From Stentor roeselii (Eukaryota; Ciliophora; Heterotrichea; Heterotrichida; Stentoridae), in contig RSEH01000105.1 in assembly GCA_006503475.1 (NCBI GenBank), positions 62,001 to 126,000 of the forward strand: a stretch of DNA of 64,000 bases. Direction: 5' to 3'. The notes beneath the pieces are model-generated. The model was given only the letters and a program-made list of their open reading frames with translations, was not told the DNA's origin and searched no databases. This document shows, piece by piece, positions 28,560 through 38,289 of the stretch. The first letter of the stretch is position 1. Each line of letters begins with the position of its first letter. Position numbers and translations under genes: made by a program.

Positions 28560-31500
28560 ATGGATCCAAACCTTCTCCTAGGCCTCGACCACGACATAGA
28601 CGTTGACCTTCTAGCAGACGAAATCAACGACATCCTAAACGAAAAAGAGCCTGAAAGTCCATCAGAGCAATCAGAGCCATCATTCCGAAGAGGTCAAGAG
28701 TTTTCATCAGAATCTTTAAAAAGTATTCACGAGGACCTATCAATCCGTGAAATGCTTCAAAAACTTGACAACTCTTCCCAAAAATTATCAAAAGTAGACC
28801 CCTTAGACCTAATGCACCAAAGAGAAGTACTTCAATCAACACAAACCGACAAATCATTGAAGACTTCTCTGAAAGACAAGCGATTTCTTTACCAAGACTC
28901 AAAACTTCCAGTGATTCAATTCGAAGAATTAAAACTTATCTCATTAAAAATCGCTCCTCCTTCAAATTACTCAGGGTCAAGTCCTTCAAGCCTTGCAGTG
29001 AGTGCGTCTTATGTGTTGATAGGAATTCGCAGTGGGGAAGTACTCGTCTTTAATCAATCTGGAGCGGAAATCAGGAAGTTAAGGGCGAAGAAGAACTTTG
29101 GACAAGTCACTTGCATGGATGTGACTGATGATGAAGTCGTTGTAGCAACTGGGTATCACTTTGGACAGGTTGCAATTTGGGACTTGAGGAATGGAAAATG
29201 TATTCGCGCTTGTAACACCCTGCATGGAACTCCTGTTTTGGCTTTAAGGTTCTGGAATGGAACTTTTTGTAATTTGATTTCTGGAGATTTGTTTGGAAAG
29301 GTCATGATGATTGAGTATGGGAAGAATTTGTTGAGTGTTTCGATTAATAGTTGGGAACTTTTTTATGATTTTGTTGGGTCTGTGCTTAGTATTGAGAGAC
29401 TTGTACCGGATGTTAATTGGCCACATCCTACTGACTCTGCGGATTTAATTGCTATTGCTGGGACTAGTAAAGTCGCGGTTTATAATTTTGCTGAGAAGGT
29501 GGAAATTGTTTGTGTTATTGATAAACCTGAAGGTACTCCAGACGGTTACTACCCATGCCTTAGTTGGAAGCGAGGGTACTGCCCAGGTGATTCAGAGCCA
29601 ATCGACCACATCCTAGCAGTAGCCTGGGGAGAGTCAATAACCCTCTACCGTTTCAAATTCTCCTTGAAAGAAGGAGTCCAAGTCTCAGGCCACCTAAACA
29701 CAGACAACGAGATAAAATCAATTTTTTGGTTAAACTTCGAAATCCTCTGCGTTTTAGGAAAAAGTCGTGAAATCCGAATTCTTTCCTCTAAAGAAATGAA
29801 CCAAAGCCCTAAAAAAAACCCTCTTGACTATAAAAAAGCGATTCTTGACGAGACCTACGCGAATCGAGACATCGCTTCTCAATCTTACCTAAAAAAAGAC
29901 GGTAAAGAATGCTTCACGTTTTACAACACCTTCAAATGTCTCGACCGCAACGTCTTGGTCTTAGGAAACAAAGACTTCCAAAAGGGAAGACTGTTAAACT
30001 GGAAAGAATGCATGGAAGAGCTATTAAAAAAAAACGAGTGGCTTGAAGTTCTCGCTTTAGGAATCGATTTATACCAAGGCAAAGGCAAAAAACTCTACGG
30101 CCTTCCCAAGAACCGCATGGAACTAAAAACAATTTTAGAAGAAAATGTGAAGAAATTCGTAAAATCTTCACTTTTAGCCTGGGTTCATAAAATATCAAGC
30201 GCGATTGAATTTTGCATTGGAATTGATTCTCTTGATTTACTGTTCAACGAGCTTTTCGATACCTTTATAGACCTAGGGGGTCCTGAGAACATGAAGACTT
30301 TCATGAACACCCTGGAGCCTTTTGTCCTGGGGCAGGAAATTAAGAAGATTCCGACGGGTATTCTAGGGAAGATGATCGGGTATTATCTGAACTCGCGCAT
30401 GCCCACAGTGCTGGAAAAAATTATTTTAAACCTGGACCCGAGCTGCATTGACCCGGCTCATGTGTTGGCGGCTTGCGAGGAGCATAATCTTTTATCAGCT
30501 TACATTTTTATCAGCACCAATTCACAGAGTATGAACTTTGTCTTGCCCTTGGAGAAGATGTTTGCTTTAGCGATGAATAGTAAAGGAACTGCGGAAAAGT
30601 ACATGTTTTATAAAATTTTGTGGTATTATCGACTTTGCATTCAGGGACTTACCTTTCCTTGTGGAATGATTTCAAGTGATTATTATGGGTATGTCGTTTC
30701 GAAGACTACTGCTTGGGTTGTGGAAAAGACGCATTTTGAGTATCTTCTTGCACAGGATTCTGTTACTTTCTTAAATACCCTTTTTTGCTTGTTTGCTAAT
30801 CAGGCCGCTGTGCAGGTCTTGTGTGAATCAACACCTTCGTACTCAGCAATCATCGAAATTTTAACATTTCAAAGAGAAATTTCGAGTTATTTGTACTATC
30901 AAATCGTTCAGTTTCTTTTAAAAATCGCATCTTTTCCACAGATTCAACTGGAAAAAGCGGTTTATATGAGGATCATCAATTACACCCTGGGAAATCACCG
31001 ATTTCAGTCAGCTTCACCGATTTATGCGACAACGATTGATGAGTACATCAACGCGTTTTTATACCGTAATGATATCAACCCTGCCTTTGAAGAACTGACA
31101 ATTGAGGAAAAAGGGAGTCTTTTGCTCCATGCGATAAAAAAATGTGGAAAACTTGAAACTAGTGAAATTTCTGAAATATATAAAAGAGCTGAATTATCTC
31201 CTTTCACTGAAGTGCAGGTTTATTTATTGGAATTAAGGAAAGATTACTCGACTTGTGTGAAGTACTTCATTAAATGTCAAAGTGAAATCGTGAGAAAGAA
31301 GGTTTTTGAATGGTTGAACGATGTTTTTGAAACTATTGAAGAAGACGACAGGGAAAAACTAAAAAAAGAAGTCATGGAGTCTCTTGCGGAATTCGTTGAT
31401 ATCGACTCAGACGCCACTGCTAAGATCGTCAACGACTGGTACGAAGGAGAACATCTCGAAATCGTTCGAAAACTTGACAACGCGCCGAAACTTCAAATGA

Positions 31501-32414
31501 AATATTTAGGAGAACTCGCAAAAGACGCCCTTGATGAAGACCTGGTCTTCAAATACGTGATTCTTTTATGTGAAAATGAAAAAGACTCAGTTTTCAAGTT
31601 CTTGTCTGAAAGAGATGACTACAACATTGAAGACTGCCTTCATCAGTGTTTAAAACATAATGTCGTTGAAGCTGCTGCTTTTTTACATGAAAAACTTGGA
31701 AATATTCAAGATGCTCTTGACCTGCTGCTAAGCCGAGCCCAAGAAAACACGAAAACTTTAACTTTTAAGTTAAAAAATCGTGAAATTATCCCAAAAGACC
31801 TTCTGGAAAACATTCATGAAGACATCAGAAAGTGCATCAAACTTTGCATCAGAAACTTGTCAAGACTTGATTCAGCTGAATGTGAAGAGCACTGGTTCCA
31901 AGTATTAAAAAATATTCTTTCCTTTTACAAGGACTTCGAAGACATCTTCTCGTTTAACCCATCGTTAGAGCCAATGATTCACTGCCTTATCAAAGAAATC
32001 CTGGAACACATGATGAATTGTGTCGATTTTAACAAAATCATCTTTTTTATCACGAAGTACTTCGGAAAAATCCCTTTTCGTCATTTTAAAGATAACATTT
32101 TTCAGGTACTCACGAAACATTCATATCAAAAAAACATTGTCAGGCAGGCAATTTCTCTTTTGGCGAATGATGTGAAGGACATGACGAAAAATTTGTATAA
32201 TTTCAGAATAAGAGGCATGAGTCGTCAGGAGGTCTGTGCAGGATGTTCTGAGAAACTCGTCAGTGATCGCGTTTTTCATGAAAAGTTTGTCATTTTTGTC
32301 TGTGGTCATGGTTTTCATTCTCGGTGCAGTCGCGAATCCACTTGTGTCGCTTGTACTGAAGTCAAAAAACGAAAGGGAGAACTGGTGTTTATTAATAATA
32401 GGAAAAGAAAGTAA
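28560..32414 (+). CDS. VPS8: VPS8, CORVET tethering complex subunit
   Basis: Encodes 1,284 residues. After an acidic, Ser-rich N terminus a WD40-type propeller begins near 130 (VLIGIRSGEVLVFNQSG, VVVATGYHFGQVAIWDLRNGKC), the pattern of VPS8. A long alpha-solenoid follows (about 480-1220), and the last 50 residues form a RING-type zinc finger, CAGCSEKL...CGHGFHSRC...CVAC. VPS8 is the Rab5-binding subunit of the CORVET tether on early endosomes. In Tetrahymena VPS8 has multiplied and one paralogue is needed to build secretory mucocysts; this copy could be endosomal or secretory. Confidence 0.85.
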   Translation: MDPNLLLGLDHDIDVDLLADEINDILNEKEPESPSEQSEPSFRRGQEFSSESLKSIHEDLSIREMLQKLDNSSQKLSKVDPLDLMHQREVLQSTQTDKSLKTSLKDKRFLYQDSKLPVIQFEELKLISLKIAPPSNYSGSSPSSLAVSASYVLIGIRSGEVLVFNQSGAEIRKLRAKKNFGQVTCMDVTDDEVVVATGYHFGQVAIWDLRNGKCIRACNTLHGTPVLALRFWNGTFCNLISGDLFGKVMMIEYGKNLLSVSINSWELFYDFVGSVLSIERLVPDVNWPHPTDSADLIAIAGTSKVAVYNFAEKVEIVCVIDKPEGTPDGYYPCLSWKRGYCPGDSEPIDHILAVAWGESITLYRFKFSLKEGVQVSGHLNTDNEIKSIFWLNFEILCVLGKSREIRILSSKEMNQSPKKNPLDYKKAILDETYANRDIASQSYLKKDGKECFTFYNTFKCLDRNVLVLGNKDFQKGRLLNWKECMEELLKKNEWLEVLALGIDLYQGKGKKLYGLPKNRMELKTILEENVKKFVKSSLLAWVHKISSAIEFCIGIDSLDLLFNELFDTFIDLGGPENMKTFMNTLEPFVLGQEIKKIPTGILGKMIGYYLNSRMPTVLEKIILNLDPSCIDPAHVLAACEEHNLLSAYIFISTNSQSMNFVLPLEKMFALAMNSKGTAEKYMFYKILWYYRLCIQGLTFPCGMISSDYYGYVVSKTTAWVVEKTHFEYLLAQDSVTFLNTLFCLFANQAAVQVLCESTPSYSAIIEILTFQREISSYLYYQIVQFLLKIASFPQIQLEKAVYMRIINYTLGNHRFQSASPIYATTIDEYINAFLYRNDINPAFEELTIEEKGSLLLHAIKKCGKLETSEISEIYKRAELSPFTEVQVYLLELRKDYSTCVKYFIKCQSEIVRKKVFEWLNDVFETIEEDDREKLKKEVMESLAEFVDIDSDATAKIVNDWYEGEHLEIVRKLDNAPKLQMKYLGELAKDALDEDLVFKYVILLCENEKDSVFKFLSERDDYNIEDCLHQCLKHNVVEAAAFLHEKLGNIQDALDLLLSRAQENTKTLTFKLKNREIIPKDLLENIHEDIRKCIKLCIRNLSRLDSAECEEHWFQVLKNILSFYKDFEDIFSFNPSLEPMIHCLIKEILEHMMNCVDFNKIIFFITKYFGKIPFRHFKDNIFQVLTKHSYQKNIVRQAISLLANDVKDMTKNLYNFRIRGMSRQEVCAGCSEKLVSDRVFHEKFVIFVCGHGFHSRCSRESTCVACTEVKKRKGELVFINNRKRK

Positions 32415-32468
32415 TTGGGTGTTGAGATGAGAAAGGTTGGGAAGAGAGTTTTCTAGCTAGTATGGTTA

Positions 32469-32639
32469 CTAAATGTTAAGCTTCGTCCTTCTCCAGTTCC
32501 TTCTCTTTGAATTGTATCTTTGGGTACTTCCAGTCTTGTAAGAAGCCCATCGAGGCATCGGCCTGTTTTGTTTTCTGGCTCTGCCCATAATCTTCTTCTT
32601 TCTTAGACTTTTGATGGAACCCTAAGTAACCCTTACCAT
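32469..32639 (-). CDS. RPL39: Ribosomal protein eL39
   Basis: A split gene of 51 codons. The first exon is only the ATG (32637-32639); a 15-nt intron follows; the second exon is 32621-32469. The spliced protein begins MGSIKSLRKKK and ends RYNSKRRNWRRTKLNI. eL39 elsewhere is also 51 residues, with KQNRPIPQW, YNSKRR-WRRTKL and a basic N terminus, all matched here (KQNRPMPRW, YNSKRRNWRRTKL). eL39 lines the nascent-chain exit tunnel of the large subunit. Too short for usual gene length cut-offs. Stop TAG at 32469-32471. Confidence 0.95.
32622..32636 (-). other. 15-nt intron directly after the eL39 start codon
   Basis: On the minus strand GTAAGGGTTACTTAG, phase 0, between ATG and the second codon; ends in an in-frame TAG if unspliced. 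Adenine at position 10. Confidence 0.9.
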
Positions 32640-34593
32640 TTATCTTTATAAGGCTATCGAAGAAATTTAAGGGATTTTACTAAAGGGATTTTAGAGGGTT
32701 GTAGATGGGTGAATGGGTTTGAAGGATTTCAGATTCTTGTTTTTTTAGATTGGAGTTAGAATTTTTTATGAGGTGTTGGGGTTTATATGTTAAATTTTAG
32801 GATAAGGTTTTAGGTTGATTTGGATTTGGTATGTTTTATAAGTAGAATAGTGAAGTTTTAATAGCTTATGAATACTCATGGATACTTTATAATCATTTGA
32901 GCATGATATAGCTCTTCCTATTATTCTAACAAGAATAATAAAGAACTTTAAATTTACTAATAATCGAGTCAAGTTAAATAAAAACTTTTAACCTTGATTT
33001 AGAATCTAACATAGATAAATCAACAGAAAAATCAACTTAAATGCTATTAGTAGGGTATTTATTAATAATCAAAACCTAATTGCTTTAACCTTAGGAAAAA
33101 ATATATTAAAAATTTATGAGGCTGTCGTTTGATTTATCAATGCATCTTTTCAGTCATTCAGAATATGTTTTGACTGTAAATTTTCTTGAAATTTTGAGAT
33201 ACAAATGATTAGCCTTTATTTCGCTTAAATACTAAAAATAAACTCTATCCGAATTACCTCCTAAATAATTAAGGAAAGCTTCCAGAATTAACAATAAAGT
33301 ATATTGATCAAAATAGTATATACATCTTGATTCCTTAATTGTAAAAGAGCTTCAATATTTGAGTATGATAAGTTTTAAATTAAAAGCTGATAAGGGATAA
33401 TATTTTCAAAGATCATTGAACAGAATGATATTTCAATCCTTCTTTGGATACTGATCAAGATTAATTTAAGACTTTTGAGAATTGAGTATTTTTTATTCAG
33501 ATTTGATTTTTCCTTGCAGGCTAATGATACTGGTATTTATCACTAAAGATATTTAAGATGCTAGGCATTAATTAAATAATCTTCAGTCAGTGAATAACTT
33601 AAAGTATTTATGTCAATATTTTAAATTAAACTCTCTTTTCACCATAATTTTATCACTTTCAATCATAAAGATATTTAAACTATTTTGATGTTTTAAAAAC
33701 ATCCTGACATCTAAGTGTGTCGGAGATGGTTGTGATGTAAAAGTAAAAAAAAAATGATTATCTAATAGTCTTCGAACTTAACTTTAAACTTAATTTTTAT
33801 ATTGAGCATGTTTATATTGATTCATGGGGATAGCTATGATAAGTTTCATTTGATAAAAATGCTATTGACTCTGGAAAAAAATACATTTTCTTTTAGGTTA
33901 GACTTTATTTTTTGTAAAAACACCTCAAAAGTTACTGATTATTCATATTCTTGGAAGTTCTGAATAAATGGAATCGATTATATAATGATTATCAAAGATG
34001 GATAAAGGTCTATGAGATGAGGCAAGAAAGAAGGAATGACAAATCTCAACGATAAAAATGAGACCAATCTAAATATTGAAAAATTTAAGATGAAATTCAA
34101 TTAAAATATTATTAGAGATGAGACGAAATTAGATGAAATAGATTTGAATTTCATCAAATTATTAGATTTTATTAGTAAAAGTTAGTTAAATATTGAGATT
34201 TCGTGAGTTTAATCATATTTTAAGCATATGTCTTATGGGCTTAGCAGTTATTGTATTTCGAACTTACAGTTTTTATCGTTTTTCATGCATAAAAGCTGAG
34301 CAGATTTATAATAAATTATTTCAATGAGTTCTATGAGATTGAGAGACTTAAAGAATCTTTTTATTTTCCAAATCCGTTTCTAATAAAAGAGTTAACCTAA
34401 ATCAACATCTTAAATCTCCGAATGAAATTCCCAACCTAAAAAAAATCCCTAAATTCCAAAAAAACCCTATAAAACCCTTCCAATCCAAAAACTTCCCACA
34501 ATCCAATCAACTCCACCCTTCCACTTCTCATCTCTAAACTTTCCCTCAACAATATTCAAATCATTAATCCAACTCCACCAATCAAACCTATAA
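32640..34593. other. Long AT-rich divergent spacer, 1.95 kb
   Basis: The longest gene-free stretch in the window, between the divergent eL39 and F-BAR genes. The eL39 side is G/T-rich on the plus strand (GGGATTTTAGAGGGTTGTAGATGGG) and the F-BAR side A/C-rich (AACCCTATAAAACCCTTCC), so each coding strand sees an A/C-rich 5' flank. Around 34020-34170 there is loose repetition of GATGAGA/GATGAAA words. I tried short open frames and 15-nt introns and found no gene or tRNA. Confidence 0.5.
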
Positions 34594-36015
34594 ATGGACT
34601 ACAAAGACCTTTGGGATAGATTCCTCGACGTGAAAGACTACTGGTCAGAAAACCGTAAACTTTTAGAAGAATTCTGCAACATTCTTAAAGAAAAGGCAGA
34701 TCTCGACAAAACCTACGGCAAAGGACTAGAAAAAATCAGTAAAAATTCTTTATTCGACCGATCATTCGGAACAAGTTCTCCATTCTTCCAAGGCATGAAG
34801 AACTTTTACATGGAAACATCTCAAAACTTCATCTCAACAGCGGACCAGCTTCAAAACGACGTGATTCAAAAACTAAAAAAATTGATTTCAAGTCACGACT
34901 CTTCGATTCAAGATTTTAAGTCTCAAGGCAAGAAACTTGTGATTGAAAGAGAAAAACTTATTAAATCTCATTTGAAGAGTCGTAGCAAGTACTGGAAAAT
35001 CTGTAAAGAAAATGAAAGTGTTTCTAAGACTAATACCAAAGCGATTCAGATTGAAGAGAATTGTAATAAGGCTTATATGAGTGCTATTAGTCAGCTCAAT
35101 AGCTTTAATTCTGTGTTTTTAGAAGGAATTTCTAAGGTTTTAACTCTTTATCAAGAACAAAATATTGAAAAGTTGCAGTTTTTGAAGCAGAGCTTGCAAC
35201 TTATTGTTACTAATGAGGCTGGGATTATTTATTCTATGAGAATGCTGATTGATCATTTGCCTTTCACTTTAGAAACTTTTAGTCCTGAGACTGATCAGAA
35301 AATGTTTATTAGCTCGACTTATACTGGTCGGCAGCTTGAGCTTGAGAGTTTTATTAGCTATTCTCAGAGTATGACTACGGAGAGTGGAACAAGTGATAAT
35401 GAACTTTCTAAAATCATTAACAACTGCTGGGAAGGAATAAAACTAACTGAAGAAAGCACAAAATACTACGACTCAGTAATCGGTCAAGACGAGGGCAAAA
35501 AGCGTTTTATTCTCCTCCTAAACGACAAAAGAAAAAACGCTCAATTCAAATTACCCTGGTCAACTTTTAAAGACCTAGGACATCTTTTCAACCGTGCCTT
35601 AAACACATTCTACGAGTTAGAATATCTTTCCTTAGCAAAGCAATGCATAATCCTAAGTCAAACCTTTTTCACCTTAAACGAGGAAACCGGTGAGAAAGTA
35701 TTTCTTCAAACTCAAGTGAACAACCACAAGTTATGGCAAAAAGAAGACTACTGGGAGTACATGGTTGACAACGCAGTAGACTCAGCCCTTGACTCTCTCA
35801 ACGAATTCGCAGATGGAATAGAAGACGCTGAAAACGACGAGTTAAAAAAAAAGTCAGTGATCGGTTCAGCGATTATTTCTTACACACACATGATGGCCAG
35901 TTTCGGAGTCGACAAGGAAAAAATCATGGTGATCCTGGTGAAGAGCAAGGAAAAGTACCTGCTTAGTGACTTCGAACTGCCTATCAACGATATTCTTCTT
36001 ACTTTAAATGAATAG
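34594..36015 (+). CDS. F-BAR protein with SBF2-like C-terminal region
   Basis: Encodes 473 residues. Residues 1-290 match an FCH/F-BAR domain: the N terminus (DLWDRFLDVKDYW) leads into LLEEFCNILKEKADLDKTYGKGLEKI and long helices with KLVIEREKLIKSHLKSRSKYWK. F-BAR dimers bind curved, acidic membranes in endocytosis and cortical remodelling. Residues about 320-470 resemble the helical region of SBF2/KIAA0513-type proteins (CIILSQTFF...HKLWQKEDYWEYMVDNAV). No SH3 domain. The SBF2 resemblance is from pattern memory and is less certain than the F-BAR call. Confidence 0.8.
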   Translation: MDYKDLWDRFLDVKDYWSENRKLLEEFCNILKEKADLDKTYGKGLEKISKNSLFDRSFGTSSPFFQGMKNFYMETSQNFISTADQLQNDVIQKLKKLISSHDSSIQDFKSQGKKLVIEREKLIKSHLKSRSKYWKICKENESVSKTNTKAIQIEENCNKAYMSAISQLNSFNSVFLEGISKVLTLYQEQNIEKLQFLKQSLQLIVTNEAGIIYSMRMLIDHLPFTLETFSPETDQKMFISSTYTGRQLELESFISYSQSMTTESGTSDNELSKIINNCWEGIKLTEESTKYYDSVIGQDEGKKRFILLLNDKRKNAQFKLPWSTFKDLGHLFNRALNTFYELEYLSLAKQCIILSQTFFTLNEETGEKVFLQTQVNNHKLWQKEDYWEYMVDNAVDSALDSLNEFADGIEDAENDELKKKSVIGSAIISYTHMMASFGVDKEKIMVILVKSKEKYLLSDFELPINDILLTLNE

Positions 36016-36070
36016 TTTTGTTTAAAATGATTATCGAAATGCTTCGAATTTAAATTGTCGATATATTTAA

Positions 36071-36529
36071 ATGTCTAAAACTTCAAGAAGTAGAAACAAC
36101 TCAAAAATGATTCCTTTTCCTAAACATCTTTTGATTTATCAGAAACCTGTCTCGCCCTTTGTGAAGACGAAAGAGTCTAAATCGATTTCTAACAACAGGT
36201 ACTCAAGTGATGGAAAATCTCAACAGCCTGTGGTTAGAAGAGGTAAAACTCTCACTGATGAAAACTATGAAGAGGACTTGGCTTGTCTTGTCACTGTTGA
36301 AAGGAATTACGTGAAAGAATTACTTAACAGTCCTACGAAGTATCGCTCAAGATCACCTATTCAGACTAAGAGAATCAATAATTCAAGTCCTATCAAGGCT
36401 CATCATTTTAATAGCAAGTTTGAAAATTTAACAACTTGTGACTTTTTGCTTATGACTACTGCTGGCAAGGTGAAAAGGAATAAAGTTTCAATCACTCCCA
36501 GCCCGTTTTTGAAAAGAAGTCGGGTTTAA
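36071..36529 (+). CDS. Basic Ser/Pro-rich protein, unknown
   Basis: Encodes 152 residues, basic and mostly disordered. Several SP motifs followed by basic residues (SRSPIQTK, NSSPIKAH, TPSPFLKRSR) look like proline-directed kinase sites. It has no domain I recognise. It lies 55 bp downstream of the F-BAR gene on the same strand and 229 bp upstream of another SP-rich small gene. Possible phosphorylated adaptor; function unknown. Confidence 0.55.
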   Translation: MSKTSRSRNNSKMIPFPKHLLIYQKPVSPFVKTKESKSISNNRYSSDGKSQQPVVRRGKTLTDENYEEDLACLVTVERNYVKELLNSPTKYRSRSPIQTKRINNSSPIKAHHFNSKFENLTTCDFLLMTTAGKVKRNKVSITPSPFLKRSRV

Positions 36530-36758
36530 ACTGATACTTTTATCTTTTTTTATTTTACATAATTTAGAGATGTTTTATTGTGGGGAAGTTAATTTGTTTT
36601 GTTGATTTTATAGATTTGAGTTTAAGTAAATATTCTTTATATATCAAATCGGCTCTTGATTCTCTTTAAAAACATTAAAAACCTCAATTTTTTTCTTAAA
36701 GATTTGGAAAAACTATTGAAATTAAAGTTCAAGTTCTATTTATTTAGTAAAAATTATT

Positions 36759-37175
36759 ATGGCTTCAAATGACTTTATTTCTAGATTCAAGAACAAGACT
36801 TTTTTAATGGGTAAGCTCGGCTTAATGCCTGTCGCTTTCACCAACGCAATTGATAAATCAGAAGTGCCTTCATCGAAGATTCATGAAACATCTTTGTCTC
36901 CTGAAAAAAGGGGTTCTGAAACTACTCTTGTGTTGAGACCGTTACTTCCGATACAATTAACTAGAAACGGGTCTCATAAACCGACTATGAAGCAAGGGCT
37001 CTCATCGAAATCACCTTTGCCTGTTTCTTATACTAATCGTTCTAAGTCACCTTTTGAAAATGCTTCTGAATTGATTCTCAAAGGATCGCATTCTAGACTT
37101 CCGAGGATTTCGGTTGGGATTGAAAAGTCGCAGGTGAAGGTAATGAAAAAATTAATTACTACTATTAATGACTAA
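36759..37175 (+). CDS. Basic Ser/Pro-rich protein, unknown
   Basis: Encodes 138 residues: an N-terminal segment (MASNDFISRFKNKTFLMGKLG) that could be helical, then disordered SP-rich sequence (SLSPEKRGS, SKSPLP, SKSPFEN). It ends with VKVMKKLITTIND. No known domain. Its last 11 bases overlap the end of the minus-strand gene 37165-37698, so the two coding regions share DNA at their 3' ends. Confidence 0.55.
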   Translation: MASNDFISRFKNKTFLMGKLGLMPVAFTNAIDKSEVPSSKIHETSLSPEKRGSETTLVLRPLLPIQLTRNGSHKPTMKQGLSSKSPLPVSYTNRSKSPFENASELILKGSHSRLPRISVGIEKSQVKVMKKLITTIND

Positions 37176-37698
37176 TATCTTTACAAATTAAGTAATCAGA
37201 ACCATTCAACCTCACTTTTTTCGGACCATGTATCATAACTTTTCCTTTAAACTCAGTGCCACAATAGTGAATTAATGTCATCACCCCAAAAAACTCCCTT
37301 CCGTTTTTATCCCCTAGATCCACAGTAATCATTTTACACCCCAAAGTCATTTTTGAGTCAGTGACAAATCCAGAAATTTTGTCTTTAGCCTCTTTAGCCA
37401 AAAACTTAGAAAATTTTGAAGTAAAGAGTCCATTGTTGGAAAAATTAGAAGATTTTCGAGATACATCAGGAGAAATGTTCTCAATTTGAGTTTCAAGAAA
37501 TTCATAGTTGGTCTTCATAGGAATTTTTATCCTTTTTTCAGGCCGAGATTGAATTTTAAGTGGTCTTTTATACCCGGAATCACTGATATCATTTGATGGT
37601 ATGTTTATCTTTGATGATCTTTTAACTTCAATGATAGGGCTTGGGTTTATCACAGTTTTTTTCAGAGATTCGTAATCGGGTTCTGTGTTCAAAAACAT
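37165..37698 (-). CDS. Unknown protein with small beta-rich C terminus
   Basis: Encodes 177 residues. The first 100 are basic and low in complexity; the C-terminal 75 look folded, with alternating hydrophobic strands (CKMITVDLGDKNGREFFGVM, then FKGKVMIHGPKKVRLNGSDY). I recognise no family. It overlaps the plus-strand gene 36759-37175 at the stop codons by 11 bp, and its start codon lies only 15 bp from that of the divergent gene at 37714. Confidence 0.55.
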   Translation of the reverse strand: MFLNTEPDYESLKKTVINPSPIIEVKRSSKINIPSNDISDSGYKRPLKIQSRPEKRIKIPMKTNYEFLETQIENISPDVSRKSSNFSNNGLFTSKFSKFLAKEAKDKISGFVTDSKMTLGCKMITVDLGDKNGREFFGVMTLIHYCGTEFKGKVMIHGPKKVRLNGSDYLICKDISH

Positions 37699-37713
37699 TT
37701 TATTTAATAAAAA
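37699..37713. promoter_or_regulatory. 15-bp spacer between divergent start codons
   Basis: TTTATTTAATAAAAA separates two ATGs that point away from each other. Both 5' untranslated regions and any promoters must be extremely short or reach into the opposite coding region. Confidence 0.4.
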
Positions 37714-38289
37714 ATGAACATCTCAATTTTGACTCCAGCCTTTACTTTGAACTCTTCTGATTACTCAACAGTCATCTCTCAATGTGCTGAAAACCTTGGA
37801 ATCGAGTCATCAGAATTCGAATTATTCTCTCTGGTCCCATTAAAAGAAGTTGATTCCAGCAAATCAATAGTGATAAAATTGAAAGCAAGTCCCTTTTCGC
37901 TTAGTAAAGTCGAAGAACTCCTGCTTCAACGAGACCAGCTTTTCCAACAACTTCAAAAATCAAGAGACGCTTTAAGCTCGTATTCAGAGAAGCTTCAAGA
38001 GAAAAAAGACCCAGTCATTGATGAGAAATCAACCCGGAAAATTGGGAAACTCGAAGAAGACAACAAAAAACTCAGACAACTCCTCAAGTAAGACTTATAC
38101 AGGACCCAACTTGACAACGCTGAAAACTTAAGACTTGCCACGCAAAGAACTGTTGAAAATCTCAGAGAAGAATTCGATTTACTTGTTAGGGAACTTCTTA
38201 ATGTCAAGAAAAATAAGGAAAAAGCTGAAGATACGCCGAAGACTGAAAAAAAAGCTCCTGTACCGAAATTGAAAATTGGAGCTAATTGA
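37714..38289 (+). CDS. Coiled-coil protein, unknown
   Basis: Two exons, 37714-38087 and 38103-38289, around a 15-nt phase-2 intron; 186 residues. Residues 1-60 look globular (STVISQCAENLGIESSEFEL) and 65-160 form a coiled coil with regular Leu/Glu/Lys heptads (VEELLLQRDQLFQQLQKSRD, continuing through the splice into NLRLATQRTVENL). It ends in a Lys/Pro-rich tail, KKAPVPKLKIGAN, with TGA. No known family. Confidence 0.7.
38088..38102 (+). other. 15-nt intron of the 37714-38289 gene
   Basis: GTAAGACTTATACAG, phase 2. Unspliced, the frame stops at its first TAA; spliced, the coiled coil continues in register. Adenine at position 10. Confidence 0.85.
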
